A DNA stretch of 64,000 nt from an uncultured bacterium. GTDB taxonomy: Bacteria > Planctomycetota > UBA1135 > GCA-002686595. The DNA lies in assembly GCA_938083085.1 (NCBI GenBank), contig CALLKX010000008.1, positions 1 through 64,000 on the forward strand. Reading direction: 5' to 3'. Every line of letters begins with the position of its first letter. Within the stretch, counting starts at the first letter, position 1. A program made the position numbers and the translations under genes. A model generated the notes under the pieces. The model was not told the DNA's origin, did no database searches, and was given only the letters and a program-made list of their open reading frames with translations. This document shows positions 45,517 to 55,497 of the stretch, piece by piece.

Positions 45517-47382
45517 TCACCGGCGCCAGCCAGACCCGATGGCGCCGTTCTCGACGCGCATGCGGAGGCTGATCGGGATGATCCGGGACTTCGCCGTACG
45601 GCGGACCTTGGCGTCGAAGGTCAGGAAGTCATGGGTCTCCTGGACCTTCTCTTTCACGGTCGCGCCGACCCAGACGACCTTCTGGTCGGCGGAGACCCCG
45701 GCGACCGAGGTGCGCTTGTTGTCCTTCTGATCCTGGGCCTTCGAGGTCTTCATGGAGGCGACGTACTCGCCGGTCTCCGCGTCCATGAAGATGATCAGGT
45801 TCTCGGTGAGATCAATCTGACGCAGGAGGCGCTGCTCGGGGGTGAGGAGCTCGAGGGGGGTCTTATCGTCGATCTCGATGGGGGCCTCCTCCTCTTCAGC
45901 CGCGTCGTCAGCCTCCTCTTCCACGGCCTCCTCCTCGGTGGAAATGACCTTGCCCTTGCCGCGGTAAGCCACGAGGTAGTTGCCCGGGTCGAGCTTGGGC
46001 TCGGCGAAGGGAATCGTCGTGGAGAAGTAACCGAAGAGCACCGGGGCCACCCTCGAGGCGCGGTTCAACTCGCCTCCCGGGCTCTGGGCCAGCTCATTGC
46101 GGGGGACGAAGACGGCGTACTCGTACCCGTCGATCACGGCGTAGCCCTCGGGGCGGCTGCCCTCGACGCTCTTGGTCGAGTAGCGGTCGATGCCCACCGA
46201 CTCGCTCGTGTCGAAGGTCTCGCCGCCCTTCCGAGCGCCGGAGTTCCGGATGATGTTGCGCCAGACGGCGTCGGCGGTGTCGCGCCCAGGCGCCGTGCTC
46301 GCTGACAGCCGGAAGCCGAGCCCGTCGGTGGTCTCGGTCCGCGGTGTGGCGCGACGCGTCGTGACCCGAGCCGCGAGGAGGCCGAACTGGAAGGCGCCGC
46401 CCATCACCACGCGCTGGTTTGCGTTCCAGCGGGGTGCCGGCTCGAGGGTCTCCTTGCGGCCGCCGGCCTTCTTGACCTTGTACTTGTTCGACTTGAACTT
46501 GGGGTAGGCCGTGTACTTGCCGGTGGTCCACTCCCAGACGCTTCCGGACTGGTCCAGGACGCCATACGGGCTGGCGCCGCCGGGGAAGGACCCGACGTTG
46601 AAGAGCTTCTTGCGGCGGCTCTCCTGGGTGTGAGCGCGGCCCTCGGCGTCCCACTCGTCACCCCAGGGGAACCACTGCTCCTTGTTGGCGCGGGCAGAGT
46701 GGATCCACTCCTGCTCGGAGGGGATCCGCACGCCGGCCCACTCGCAGTAGGCGGACGCGTCGGCGAAGTCCACGAACACGACGGGCGCGGTCTCGAGACT
46801 CTCCGGGATGCTCCACTCGGAATCCGCCCAGTTCTCGTCCCACCAGCGCTTCTTCATGCCGTTGTCCCACTTCTTGCGGACGTAGCGCTCACCGGCGTCA
46901 CGAGCGGCCTTGGCCTTCTCGGCTTCCTGGCGACCGAACTCCGTCTGGGCCGCGAAGATCGCGGTCTCTCCCCAGTGGGTCGGAGGCCGATAGCCGGTGG
47001 CCTCGACGAAGGCGAGGTACTGCTCGTTGGTGACCTCGAACTTCCCCATGTGAAAGGGGGGCACCTTGACGTCGTGCTGCGGCGTCTCACCGTCCAGCGT
47101 CCGCGCGAAGCCCTGGTAGGCCTCGGTCTGAAGCAGCTCCTCGAGGGACTTCGGCTTCGAGCCCACGCGGGTGCTGCCACCCTTGATCGGGACCGTTCCC
47201 GGGGGCGCGACCTTTGAGGCCTCAACCATGGGGGACGCGTCGTCGCTCTTCTTCTTGTCCCCGAACGGGGCAGTGAGCGAGGACCCGGAGGCCGGGGACG
47301 AGAGGGTAATGGCGGCCAGGCAGACGGAGGCTGCCAGGGCCTGGAGGATTGTGCGCATCTGGTTCGACGTGGTGGAGGTCAT
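45517..47382 (-). CDS. Exported SUMF1/FGE-sulfatase-fold protein
   Basis: Predicted 621 aa from ATG 47382; ATG 47358 (MRTILQALAASVCL) is an alternative, either way giving a signal peptide with likely cleavage near SPASG. The FGE-sulfatase (SUMF1) domain spans about residues 60-390: FHMGKFEVTNEQYLAFVEATGY, VVFVDFADASAYCEWAGVRIPSEQEW (in pieces), WFPWGDEWD and GVLDQSGSVWEWT, ending GLGFRLSAS. The paired cysteines of true formylglycine-generating enzymes are not evident; only one Cys occurs in AYCEWAG. The C-terminal third is different, with an acidic segment (EEEAVEEEADDAAEEEEA) and a beta-rich end. It is more likely a binding or scaffolding protein than an active FGE. Confidence 0.8.
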   Translation of the reverse strand: MTSTTSNQMRTILQALAASVCLAAITLSSPASGSSLTAPFGDKKKSDDASPMVEASKVAPPGTVPIKGGSTRVGSKPKSLEELLQTEAYQGFARTLDGETPQHDVKVPPFHMGKFEVTNEQYLAFVEATGYRPPTHWGETAIFAAQTEFGRQEAEKAKAARDAGERYVRKKWDNGMKKRWWDENWADSEWSIPESLETAPVVFVDFADASAYCEWAGVRIPSEQEWIHSARANKEQWFPWGDEWDAEGRAHTQESRRKKLFNVGSFPGGASPYGVLDQSGSVWEWTTGKYTAYPKFKSNKYKVKKAGGRKETLEPAPRWNANQRVVMGGAFQFGLLAARVTTRRATPRTETTDGLGFRLSASTAPGRDTADAVWRNIIRNSGARKGGETFDTSESVGIDRYSTKSVEGSRPEGYAVIDGYEYAVFVPRNELAQSPGGELNRASRVAPVLFGYFSTTIPFAEPKLDPGNYLVAYRGKGKVISTEEEAVEEEADDAAEEEEAPIEIDDKTPLELLTPEQRLLRQIDLTENLIIFMDAETGEYVASMKTSKAQDQKDNKRTSVAGVSADQKVVWVGATVKEKVQETHDFLTFDAKVRRTAKSRIIPISLRMRVENGAIGSGWRR

Positions 47383-47534
47383 GGTGCCCACCAGGGGCGT
47401 CCAGGACCTAGCGACGGGCGTCGCCGGCGTTTCAGCAACAGACAAAAAAAGGACCGGGAGCGACGCGTCGCTCCCGGAGGAGGCCCGGCAGTTTAGCGGC
47501 GGACGAAGCACCCCACTAGTCCCCTGGGCCGGAT

Positions 47535-47606
47535 GGACCCAGGAGTAGGCCCAGGAGTGGACTCAGGAGTGGACCCAGGAGTGGACCCAGGAGTGGACTC
47601 AGGAGT
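47535..47606. repeat. 12-nt tandem repeat, six units
   Basis: Six exact-length head-to-tail units of consensus GGACCCAGGAGT (variants AGGCCCAGGAGT and GGACTCAGGAGT) lie between the FGE-fold gene and the HD-GYP gene. The array has no spacers and is not a CRISPR. Confidence 0.95.
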
Positions 47607-47633
47607 GGGTCCTCGGCACCGCGCGCCCGCTCC

Positions 47634-48749
47634 TCAGGTACCGGCTGCCGCGGTGTGAGGCGAGTCTGGGAGCGCCGCCTGCCCCCCCCTGACCGACTGG
47701 GGGCTCTCGGTGCCTCTCTCGGCCGGCACCAGCAGCCCTGCGGCGGCGAGGTCAGCCTTGGGGGCCACCAGCCAATCCTCTCCGTGCACCTCGAGGAGCC
47801 GAAGGAATGTATCGATGATGTCAGGCGCGAAGGCTCGACCGGACTGGGACTCGAAGAAGTCGATGGTCTTCTGGAGCGACCAGGCGCCCTTGTACGAGCG
47901 GCGGGTGGTCAGCGAGTCGAAGACCTCCACGACGCAGAGGATCCGACCTGGCCTGGAGATTTCCTCTCCGCGCAGGCGGAAAGGGTAGCCCAGCCCGTCC
48001 CAGCGCTCGTGGTGCTCCACCACGTACTGGACAACCCGTTTGAGCTGAGGGTGCGCGCCGAGCCGCTCGGCGCCGACGAGCGGGTGCCGCTGCATCTCTC
48101 GCCGCTCCGCGGGGGTCAGGGGCCCTTTCTTCGTCAGGAAACCGAGGTCGTCGAGGAAGATCTTCCCGTAGTCGTGGGCGATGGCTCCCAGCTCGAGGTG
48201 CTCGATGGTCTTGCGGTCGAGCCCGAAGTCCTCGGCGACCATCTTGCAGTACTTGCGCGTCCGCTCGCCGTGCCCCGCGGTGTACGGGTCTACGCGCTCG
48301 ATGGACTTGGCCACGAGCCCCGAGAGGATGTCCACGAGGTCCTGGTAGGGGAGCTCCTCTGACCGGAGCCGTTGCTCCCGCACCGCGCGCTGGACGGTGG
48401 CGCCGAGAAGGTCAGGGTCCACGGGCTTCTGGAGGTAGTCCACGGCGCCGACCTTCATGGCCTGCACGGCCGCCTCGACCCGCGGGTAACCGGTCATGAG
48501 CAGGCAGATCGCGTCGGGGCGGAGCCGGCGGGTGGCCGCGAGGATCTCCTCGCCCTCGCTTGTCCCGTCGAAGACCACATCGGTGATCACGGCGTCGAAC
48601 GGGGAGGCCTCCACCTCACGGATCGCGGCAGCTGACGTCGAGGCCAGGACCACATCGAGGCCCTGGGCCGCGAGCGACGCGCCCAGGACATCGAGGGTAA
48701 GCTGCTCGTCGTCGGCGAGCAGGACCTTCAGGGGGGGACTTCCTTCCAT
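47634..48749 (-). CDS. HD-GYP response regulator, predicted c-di-GMP phosphodiesterase
   Basis: Predicted 371 aa from ATG 48749 (MEGSPPLKVLLADDEQ). A receiver domain occupies residues about 7-125, with acidic pair D13-D14, phospho-acceptor Asp 57 in DAVITDVVFDG, and the conserved Lys in YLQKPV. An HD-GYP domain follows at about 140-330: HD at 192-193 (AHDYGKIFL), a later His at 222, HHERWDGLGYP at 246-256, and preceding His 160 in TAGHGERT. All metal-site and GYP residues appear intact, so c-di-GMP hydrolysis to pGpG or GMP is likely, controlled by a partner histidine kinase not encoded here. It is divergent from the rluD gene (76 bp) and is the only c-di-GMP enzyme in the window. Confidence 0.9.
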   Translation of the reverse strand: MEGSPPLKVLLADDEQLTLDVLGASLAAQGLDVVLASTSAAAIREVEASPFDAVITDVVFDGTSEGEEILAATRRLRPDAICLLMTGYPRVEAAVQAMKVGAVDYLQKPVDPDLLGATVQRAVREQRLRSEELPYQDLVDILSGLVAKSIERVDPYTAGHGERTRKYCKMVAEDFGLDRKTIEHLELGAIAHDYGKIFLDDLGFLTKKGPLTPAERREMQRHPLVGAERLGAHPQLKRVVQYVVEHHERWDGLGYPFRLRGEEISRPGRILCVVEVFDSLTTRRSYKGAWSLQKTIDFFESQSGRAFAPDIIDTFLRLLEVHGEDWLVAPKADLAAAGLLVPAERGTESPQSVRGGQAALPDSPHTAAAGT

Positions 48750-48825
48750 CGTCCCTGGGATAGCAGTCGAGAGGTCCCGATGGAAGCGGCTAGGCTCGGG
48801 TATCGTCTTCCCCCCAACTGATCCC

Positions 48826-49818
48826 ATGACAGGCCCCACCCAACTCACCCTCGAGATCCCCGCCGAGCAAGACGGCGCACGCCTCGACGTGGCGCTGGCG
48901 GCGCTCGTCCAGGGACAATCACGGAGCCAGCTCCAGCGCCTGATCAAGGACGGGGCCGTGCAGGTCGCCGGCCTGGAGGTCCGCCGCCCGAACACCCCGG
49001 TGGAGGGCGGCGCGCAGGTCGAGCTCACCCTGAGCGGTGAGCGGGAGGTCTCCACCGACATCGGCGGGGCCGCGATCGTGGAGCTGGAGGTGATCCACGA
49101 GGACGAGTCGATCATCGTGATCAACAAGCCCGCCGGGCTCGTCTGCCACCCCAACCCCAGGCAGACCCGCGGGACCCTGTCGGACCTCGCTGTGGAGCGC
49201 TTCGGTCCGCTGCCCGAGGTGCAGGGGGAGAACCGGCCCGGGATCGTCCACCGGCTCGACCGCCTGACGAGCGGCGTGATCGTCCTGGGGCGAACGCTCC
49301 CCGCGCTCAACTCCCTCAAGGCGCAGTTCAAGGACCGAGAGGTCTCGAAGATGTACCTCGCCGTGGTCCACGGCGTTCCGCGGTTCGACTCGGAGTGGCG
49401 GACCGGTGCCATCGGCGCGTCCCTCAAGAACCCCGAGCGCATGCGCGTGGTCCCTGCCGGGATGCAGAATGACCTCGTGGAGCGTGGGGAGGCGCGGACG
49501 GCCGAGACGCTGATCGAGTGCGTCGAGGAGCTGGGCCCCGCCACCCTGGTCGCCGCCCACCCGAAGACCGGCCGCACTCACCAGATCCGGGTCCATCTGC
49601 AGGACGCGGGGCTCCCGATCGTGGGGGACCGCGCCTACTCCCACGGCGGTGCCCAGAAACACCCGCTCCCGCGGAGCGTGCACGGGATGGAGCGACCGGC
49701 GCTCCACGCTCGCCGCCTCTCCTTCCGCCATCCGGAGACGGGCGAGGAGGTCACCTTCGAGGCGCCGCTGCCCCGGGACATGGAGCGCTTGATTCAGGCG
49801 CTCAGAGAAGCACTCTGA
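48826..49818 (+). CDS. rluD: RluD/RluA-family 23S rRNA pseudouridine synthase
   Basis: Predicted 330 aa from ATG 48826. An N-terminal S4 domain (residues about 18-75, RLDVALAALVQGQSRSQLQRL) is followed by the catalytic domain with HRLDRLTSGVIVLG (catalytic Asp 145), VINKPAGLVCHP and HPKTGRTHQIRVHL. The S4 plus RluA layout fits RluD, which modifies U1911/1915/1917 in helix 69 of 23S rRNA, though RluC-like specificity is not excluded. The last codons and the stop lie within a 12-nt tandem repeat (49805-49852). Confidence 0.93.
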   Translation: MTGPTQLTLEIPAEQDGARLDVALAALVQGQSRSQLQRLIKDGAVQVAGLEVRRPNTPVEGGAQVELTLSGEREVSTDIGGAAIVELEVIHEDESIIVINKPAGLVCHPNPRQTRGTLSDLAVERFGPLPEVQGENRPGIVHRLDRLTSGVIVLGRTLPALNSLKAQFKDREVSKMYLAVVHGVPRFDSEWRTGAIGASLKNPERMRVVPAGMQNDLVERGEARTAETLIECVEELGPATLVAAHPKTGRTHQIRVHLQDAGLPIVGDRAYSHGGAQKHPLPRSVHGMERPALHARRLSFRHPETGEEVTFEAPLPRDMERLIQALREAL

Positions 49819-49852
49819 GAAGCACTCTGAGAAGCTCTCTGAGAACCACTCT
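49805..49852. repeat. 12-nt tandem repeat, four units, overlapping rluD stop
   Basis: Units GAGAAGCACTCT, GAGAAGCACTCT, GAGAAGCTCTCT and GAGAACCACTCT are head to tail. The first unit encodes the last residues of RluD (REAL) and the second begins with the remaining bases of its TGA stop. Confidence 0.95.
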
Positions 49853-49997
49853 GTGAGGGCCCACCGCGCTCCGCTGCTCCGCGGGGCGGGCGAGCGCAGC
49901 GCTGGAGGCCGCCACCTACCGGCGAAGCCCGCGCACGACCACGCTCCGGCGCGGGCCACCAGCCGTTGTCCGTGGACGCGGCTCGCGGCCCACGAGG

Positions 49998-52900
49998 CTA
50001 CTCGCCGACGGGGTCGAAGCGCAGCCGGGTGCGGGTGTCCCGAGCCCCCTTTAGGGTGACGCGCTTGCGCTCGGTGCGGCCATCCTGGGCCCGGGCGGTG
50101 ACCGTGTACCGGCCGGGGGGGAGGGGCCCGAAGCTCTGCTCCGTGGTGGAGACGCCCTCGCCGAAGGAGCGGAAGAGCTCGGTCCCGACGAGCCCGCTGA
50201 CCTCGCGGCCGTCGGAGTCCACGACCGTGACCTCGGCGCGGACCGGGGTGTCGTCCTTCTCGACGGTGCGGACCACGAGGCTGCTCGCAGTGTCGACCTC
50301 CAATCGGACCTCGGTGTCCTGACCGGCGGAGACCACGACCCCGCCCACGGTCTCGGAGGCCTGGCCGTCGCCGCGTGCGGACACCACGTAGGTGCCGGGG
50401 TTCACCCTGGAGTAGGAGAAGCGACCGTCGCTCCCGCTACGCACCGTGGAGATCGCGTCCACCGGCCGGCCCGAGGCCTCGCGGACAAAGACGGTGGCGC
50501 CCGCCAGGGGCTCCCCGTCCTTCCCGACCACCAGGCCGATGACGCGGCCGGGGCTCGAGAGCTGCACGTTGACGCCGCCGGTCATGGAGGTGGCGGTGAC
50601 CTCGACGCCCTCGACGACGGCCACCCCATAGGCGTCCCCGGTGGAGCCACCGCCGCGGCCCCAGCCCCGGCTGCCGACCCGGAGGGCGTAGGTGCCGGGG
50701 TCGAGGTCGTCGAGCTCGTACCGCCCGTCGGCGTCCGTCGAGGCGGAGCGCGGGTCGAAGCGGTTGAAGGAGAACGAGGTGCTCGGCTCCGCGGTCACGC
50801 GGATCCCGGCGGCCGGCCGCCCCTCGGAGTCCGTCACGCGGCCCGTGATGCCGCCCTCGGGGAGCTCCAGATTCACCCGCTGCTCGCCGCTGCTCGGCAC
50901 GTCAATGAGGAACGAGTTGCGACGGGAGCCACGCTCGACGGAGACCAGGTAGGCCCCCGGGCGGTCGAGCTCGATCCGGTAGGCGCCGGCCTGGACGTCC
51001 GCGCGCTTGAGGTTGGCGAAGAGGTCTCCGCCCTCGCGGGCGAAGGTGACGTTACCGTCGTTGACCGCGGCCCCGCCGCGGGTGACCTCGCCGAGGACGA
51101 CCACGGGGTCGCGCGGCTCGGCGCCGAGCTCCACGAAGACCTGACCGCCGTCCTCGACCTCGACCTCCTGGCTGAGGTTCTGAGCCATCAGCTCGAAGAA
51201 GGCGCTCTCATCGCGGGCGCCCTCGAAGGTCTTGAACATCTCCCGCTCGCCGGGGGAGGCGTTCACGGTCCACTTCCCCGGGGGGACGGTCTCAAAGGTG
51301 AAGCTGCCCGTGGAGTCCGTGGTCGCCGTCTCTGCGCCGCCAAACATGGCCATGGGGCCGCCACCCTGGGCATAGGTGACGCGCCGCCCGGCCCAGGGGC
51401 TGCCCTCTGCGTCGCGCACGACGCCGCTGATCCTGCCGCCGCGGCGGAGCTCGAGCGTCAGCCCTTCCGCCACCTCGCCGGCGACGACCTCGATGCTCGC
51501 GGACTCGGACTTGGCCCAGCCCTCACTGGAGGCCACGAAGCTCTGGGTGCCGGGCCGCTGATCAGCGACCTCGAAGGTCCCGTCGTCACCGGTGGTGACA
51601 CCCTCCTCACGGCGGCCCCAGCCGCCGCCGAAGCCGCCGCCGCTCTGGGCGCGGGTCACGGTGGCGCCGGCAATAGGGGTCCCGCTCGGGCCCACGACGA
51701 TGCCGCGGACGCTGCCGAGTCGCTCGAGCGTGAAGCGCGGCTCAGGCCCGGACTGGGGCACGGTCAGCGTGCGCGTCTGGTCCTCGGGGGAGGTGTACCC
51801 GGAGGCGCGGATGGAGACCGTCCACGTCCCAGCGCTGAGCCCGGCCACGGAGAAGCGGCCGTCCTCGGCGGAGATGGTCTTCCGAACGCCGTCCCCCGCG
51901 CCAGATCTTGAGGTGTACCCCTCGCGGGCGGCGCGAATTTCAAACTCGGTCACGGGTTCGTTCGTGTCGTCCACCACGATGCCGGCGAGCGCCAAGGTGG
52001 GCCGGAGGGCGAGCTCGAGCGGCTCAGCGGCGCCCGGCTCAACGTCCTCGGAGATGGCGACGAGGGAGGTCACATTCCCGTCCTCGCCGGGGACCTCCGC
52101 GTTGGCCACGACCCTTGCCGCTGTCTCGGTCAAGGCCTCGAAGCTGAAGGTCCCGTTCATCTCCGTGACGACCTCCTTCCGCTCGGGGCCACGGTTGCGG
52201 CCACCCCAGGGGTTTCGGCGACCCTCGGACGACCCGGACGAGGCACGCGCTTGCTCGAGGCGCACGGGGACCCCGGCGGCGGCGGAGCCGTCAGGCATCA
52301 CGACCTTCCCGGTGATCGAGAGTCCGCGCACCATGGTGACGAGCGTCCCGGTGAGGGACATCCCGTCCTCGACCTCGACCCGTTCGTCCGTCTTGCCGCC
52401 GCGCCACCCCTCGAGGGTCGCGGCGACGCTGTACTTCCCAGCGGACAGGCCGCGGAGCTCGAATGCGCCGTCGCTGTCGCTGGTCGCCTCCCGCTCGGGG
52501 CTCCGGCCGCCGAACATCATGCCTCGCTGTCCGGACGCCTTGAGCGTGGCGCCGGCGACGGGCGCCCCGCCTTCGTCCAGGACGCGCCCTGAGATCTGGC
52601 CGCCGACGTTGAGCGTCATCGGGCAGTCGGTCCGCCCGCCGGGTTGGAGGTCCAGCGCCTCGCTCCGCCCCGGGGCGAGGCTCGGGACATCCACGCTCAC
52701 GGTGACGGTGAGGTCCGGGCGTACGCCGCGGAACTCGAAGGTGAGGTCGCCGGTGAGCTCGGCTCGGCGATCCGTCCAGCCCATCCCGCGGCCGCGCCCG
52801 CGGCTCATGGTGCCGCCGGAGAGGGACACTGTGCCGAAGCTGCCGTCCTCGTCCGCCTCGAGCGCGGCGCCGCCGGCCTGGACGACGCCGGTGACCCAGG

Positions 52901-53558
52901 CTCCAAGCTCGGGCTGCACGACGATCCGGTCCACGCCAGCAGCGAGATCGACCTTCACCGGCTCGGCGAGGAAGAGAAAGCGTCCGTCGAGTTGAATGAG
53001 CCCCTCGCTGGCCTCCGCGTCGAAGCGGAGCTGGATCAGGCCCGTGGGGGCCGCCGCGGAGACACTCCAGAGCAGGCTGTCCTCGTCGCTGAACTCGGCG
53101 ATGGAGCGCAGGGCCGAGGCGCCAGAGGAGCGCCTCCGGAACCGGCGTCGAGCTCCGTCGTCACGCCAGTTGACATCCTCGGTGGCGACCTCGACCTCGG
53201 ACCAGCCGATGAGCCGGAGCTCCTCGTCCATCGGAGCCCCCGCGGGAAGCTGGAGCTCGACGGTGACCAGGCGGGCACGACCGTCGTCCACGTTGGTGGA
53301 TGCGTCGGACCCGCGGAGGTCGATCACCTCGGGGGCGAGCTCGACGCTGGCCCGGCTCTCCCGGCCGCCGCCCAGGTCGGCGAGGTCCTGCGGGGCTCGC
53401 TCCGCGCGGTCTGCCGACGGGCTGGCGGCCCTGGCGACGGTGACCGCTTCGAACGCGGCGCCGTCGTCTGCGGCGCCCCCCCCCGAGAGGAGGACAATGG
53501 CGGCGATGGCGGCGAGCGCGGCGGCTGCCGCGAGCGCGAGGATGGGCTTTTTGTTCAT
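49998..53558 (-). CDS. Large membrane-anchored multi-domain carboxypeptidase-regulatory-like protein
   Basis: Predicted 1186 aa from ATG 53558 (MNKKPILALAAAAALAAIAAIVLLSGG), which provides a single N-terminal membrane anchor; the frame continues upstream to 53771 but that part is not protein-like. The rest is a chain of about nine CarboxypepD_reg/Cna-B-like beta modules, recognisable by repeated phrases such as GxVxDxxGxPxAGAxVxA...D.DGxFxLxxLxPGxYxV: GRVLDEGGAPVAGATLKASG, GKVMPDGSAAAGVPVRLEQ, GIVVGPSGTPIAGATVTRA, GRVTDSEGRPAAGIRVTAEP and GLVVGKDGEPLAGATVFVRE. Such modules are transthyretin-like stalks found in surface proteins; no catalytic site is visible. The gene converges on rluD. Confidence 0.82.
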   Translation of the reverse strand: MNKKPILALAAAAALAAIAAIVLLSGGGAADDGAAFEAVTVARAASPSADRAERAPQDLADLGGGRESRASVELAPEVIDLRGSDASTNVDDGRARLVTVELQLPAGAPMDEELRLIGWSEVEVATEDVNWRDDGARRRFRRRSSGASALRSIAEFSDEDSLLWSVSAAAPTGLIQLRFDAEASEGLIQLDGRFLFLAEPVKVDLAAGVDRIVVQPELGAWVTGVVQAGGAALEADEDGSFGTVSLSGGTMSRGRGRGMGWTDRRAELTGDLTFEFRGVRPDLTVTVSVDVPSLAPGRSEALDLQPGGRTDCPMTLNVGGQISGRVLDEGGAPVAGATLKASGQRGMMFGGRSPEREATSDSDGAFELRGLSAGKYSVAATLEGWRGGKTDERVEVEDGMSLTGTLVTMVRGLSITGKVVMPDGSAAAGVPVRLEQARASSGSSEGRRNPWGGRNRGPERKEVVTEMNGTFSFEALTETAARVVANAEVPGEDGNVTSLVAISEDVEPGAAEPLELALRPTLALAGIVVDDTNEPVTEFEIRAAREGYTSRSGAGDGVRKTISAEDGRFSVAGLSAGTWTVSIRASGYTSPEDQTRTLTVPQSGPEPRFTLERLGSVRGIVVGPSGTPIAGATVTRAQSGGGFGGGWGRREEGVTTGDDGTFEVADQRPGTQSFVASSEGWAKSESASIEVVAGEVAEGLTLELRRGGRISGVVRDAEGSPWAGRRVTYAQGGGPMAMFGGAETATTDSTGSFTFETVPPGKWTVNASPGEREMFKTFEGARDESAFFELMAQNLSQEVEVEDGGQVFVELGAEPRDPVVVLGEVTRGGAAVNDGNVTFAREGGDLFANLKRADVQAGAYRIELDRPGAYLVSVERGSRRNSFLIDVPSSGEQRVNLELPEGGITGRVTDSEGRPAAGIRVTAEPSTSFSFNRFDPRSASTDADGRYELDDLDPGTYALRVGSRGWGRGGGSTGDAYGVAVVEGVEVTATSMTGGVNVQLSSPGRVIGLVVGKDGEPLAGATVFVREASGRPVDAISTVRSGSDGRFSYSRVNPGTYVVSARGDGQASETVGGVVVSAGQDTEVRLEVDTASSLVVRTVEKDDTPVRAEVTVVDSDGREVSGLVGTELFRSFGEGVSTTEQSFGPLPPGRYTVTARAQDGRTERKRVTLKGARDTRTRLRFDPVGE

Positions 53559-53794
53559 CAGGAGCTCGGTGCAGGGGTCCTTGCAGGATTCGCCGCGGGG
53601 GAAGGAGCAGCGGCAAGATTCATGCAAATCACGGTGGATGCCGCGGGGCGGTGATCCTGTCCGATGATGGGGGCGGTCCGGGCTTCGCTCTGTAAGATCT
53701 GCGGCCCCCGCAGTTCCCGGGCGGACTCGACCCGGCGCTGCAGCCTGGCCGGCCCGGCTTGCGGGGCCCACGATCCATTTCTACGCCTAGCTTC

Positions 53795-55375
53795 ATGACC
53801 ATCGAATCCACCGCGAGCCCTTCTGACGCCGCCCAGGACCCCGTTCAGAGACTCCGTGAGGCCCGCGAACAGAGCCTCGTTGGGGGGGGCGAGAAGCGGA
53901 TTGCGGCGCAGCATGCCAAGGGCAAGATGACCGCCCGGGAGCGCATCGACTTCCTCGTGGACGAGGGGTCCTTCATCGAGCTCGACCGATTCGTCACGCA
54001 TCGGTGCACGGACTTCGACATGGACGAGCAGAAGATCCTGGGTGACGGGGTGGTGACCGGGCACGCGAGGATCGACGGCCGCCCCGTGTACCTGTTCAGC
54101 CAGGACTTCACGGTCTTCGGGGGGAGCCTCTCAGAGACCCACTCGGAGAAGATCTGCAAGGTCATGGACCTGGCTCTGAAGGTGGGGGTGCCGGTGATCG
54201 GTCTGAACGACTCCGGCGGCGCTCGAATTCAGGAGGGCGTCCAGAGCCTCGGCGGCTACGCGGAGATCTTCTGGCGCAACACTCAGGCCTCGGGCGTGAT
54301 CCCGCAGCTCTCTGGCGTGCTCGGGCCGTGCGCTGGGGGCGCCGTCTACAGCCCCGCGTTGACGGACTTCATCGCCATGGTGGAGGGCAACTCCTACATG
54401 CACATCACGGGCCCGGACGTCGTGAAGACGGTCACCCACGAGGAAGTGACCAGCGAGGATCTGGGCGGCGCGTCGGTCCACAGCGCCAAATCAGGCGTGG
54501 CGCACTTCGCGACGCCCGATGACAAGAGCTGCCTCCTGCTGCTCCGCAAGCTCCTGTCGTACCTGCCCCTCAACAACGCAGAGGATCCGCCCTACGTGGC
54601 CACCGAGGATCCCGCGGATCGTGAAGATCTCGCCCTCGACTCGATCGTCCCGGAGGACCCTCAGAAGCCCTACGACATGCGGCAGGTCCTCGGGAGGGTC
54701 CTCGATGAGGGGTCCTGGTTCGAGGTGCAGGAAGGCTGGGCTCAGAACCTGCTGGTGGGCTTCGGCCGACTCGGCGGACGGGTCGTCGGCATCGTCGCGA
54801 ACCAGCCCTCGGTGCTCGCGGGCTGCCTGGACAGCGAGGCCAGCGAGAAGGGCGCGCGCTTCATTCGCTTCTGTGACGCGTTCAACATCCCGCTCGTCAC
54901 CTTCGAGGATGTCCCCGGCTTCCTGCCCGGCACGGATCAGGAGCACGGCGGCATCATCCGGCGGGGTGCCAAGCTGCTCTACGCCTACTGCGAGGCCTCG
55001 GTCCCGCTGTTGACCGTGATCACCCGCAAGGCCTACGGGGGTGCGTACGACGTGATGGCCTCCAAGCACATCCGCTCGGACGTCAACATTGCCTGGCCGG
55101 GCGCCATGGTGGCGGTGATGGGGGCGGCTGGCGCTGCGAAGATCATCCATCGCCGCGAGATCCAGGCTGCGGACGACCCCGAGGCGCTCGAGGCTCAGCG
55201 GGCCGCCGAGTACGACGAGACGTTCAACAACCCCTACCGGGCCGCCGCCCGCGGGTTCGTGGACGACGTCATCGAGGCGTCCAAGACGCGCCCGTACCTG
55301 ATTCGTTCCCTGGAGCTGCTCCGGACGAAGAAGGAGAACCGCCCCGTACGCAAGCACGGCAATATCCCTCTCTGA
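53795..55375 (+). CDS. Acyl-CoA carboxylase, carboxyltransferase (beta) subunit
   Basis: Predicted 526 aa from ATG 53795 ([16 protein letters not shown]). The crotonase-fold carboxyltransferase domains are evident: [28 protein letters not shown] (as [15 protein letters not shown]), [34 protein letters not shown], and in the second half [23 protein letters not shown] (in pieces), [26 protein letters not shown] and [10 protein letters not shown]. The combination points to the propionyl-/acetyl-CoA carboxylase PccB/AccB type. The alpha (biotin carboxylase/BCCP) subunit is not in the window. The gene is followed 122 bp later by rpoZ. Confidence 0.92.
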   Translation: MTIESTASPSDAAQDPVQRLREAREQSLVGGGEKRIAAQHAKGKMTARERIDFLVDEGSFIELDRFVTHRCTDFDMDEQKILGDGVVTGHARIDGRPVYLFSQDFTVFGGSLSETHSEKICKVMDLALKVGVPVIGLNDSGGARIQEGVQSLGGYAEIFWRNTQASGVIPQLSGVLGPCAGGAVYSPALTDFIAMVEGNSYMHITGPDVVKTVTHEEVTSEDLGGASVHSAKSGVAHFATPDDKSCLLLLRKLLSYLPLNNAEDPPYVATEDPADREDLALDSIVPEDPQKPYDMRQVLGRVLDEGSWFEVQEGWAQNLLVGFGRLGGRVVGIVANQPSVLAGCLDSEASEKGARFIRFCDAFNIPLVTFEDVPGFLPGTDQEHGGIIRRGAKLLYAYCEASVPLLTVITRKAYGGAYDVMASKHIRSDVNIAWPGAMVAVMGAAGAAKIIHRREIQAADDPEALEAQRAAEYDETFNNPYRAAARGFVDDVIEASKTRPYLIRSLELLRTKKENRPVRKHGNIPL

Positions 55376-55497
55376 CCGCCTCTGGCCGCTCTCTGGCGGG
55401 TTTTCCCCGGATCCCCGACCCCCGCCAGGGAGCTTCAGGGCTAATCTCTCGCGCTTGCGCCCCCTCCCTTCGATGCCCGGGGGCTGCACCACCAAAC

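Noticed and set aside
47535-47606. CRISPR array
   Set aside because: Units are contiguous with no spacers.
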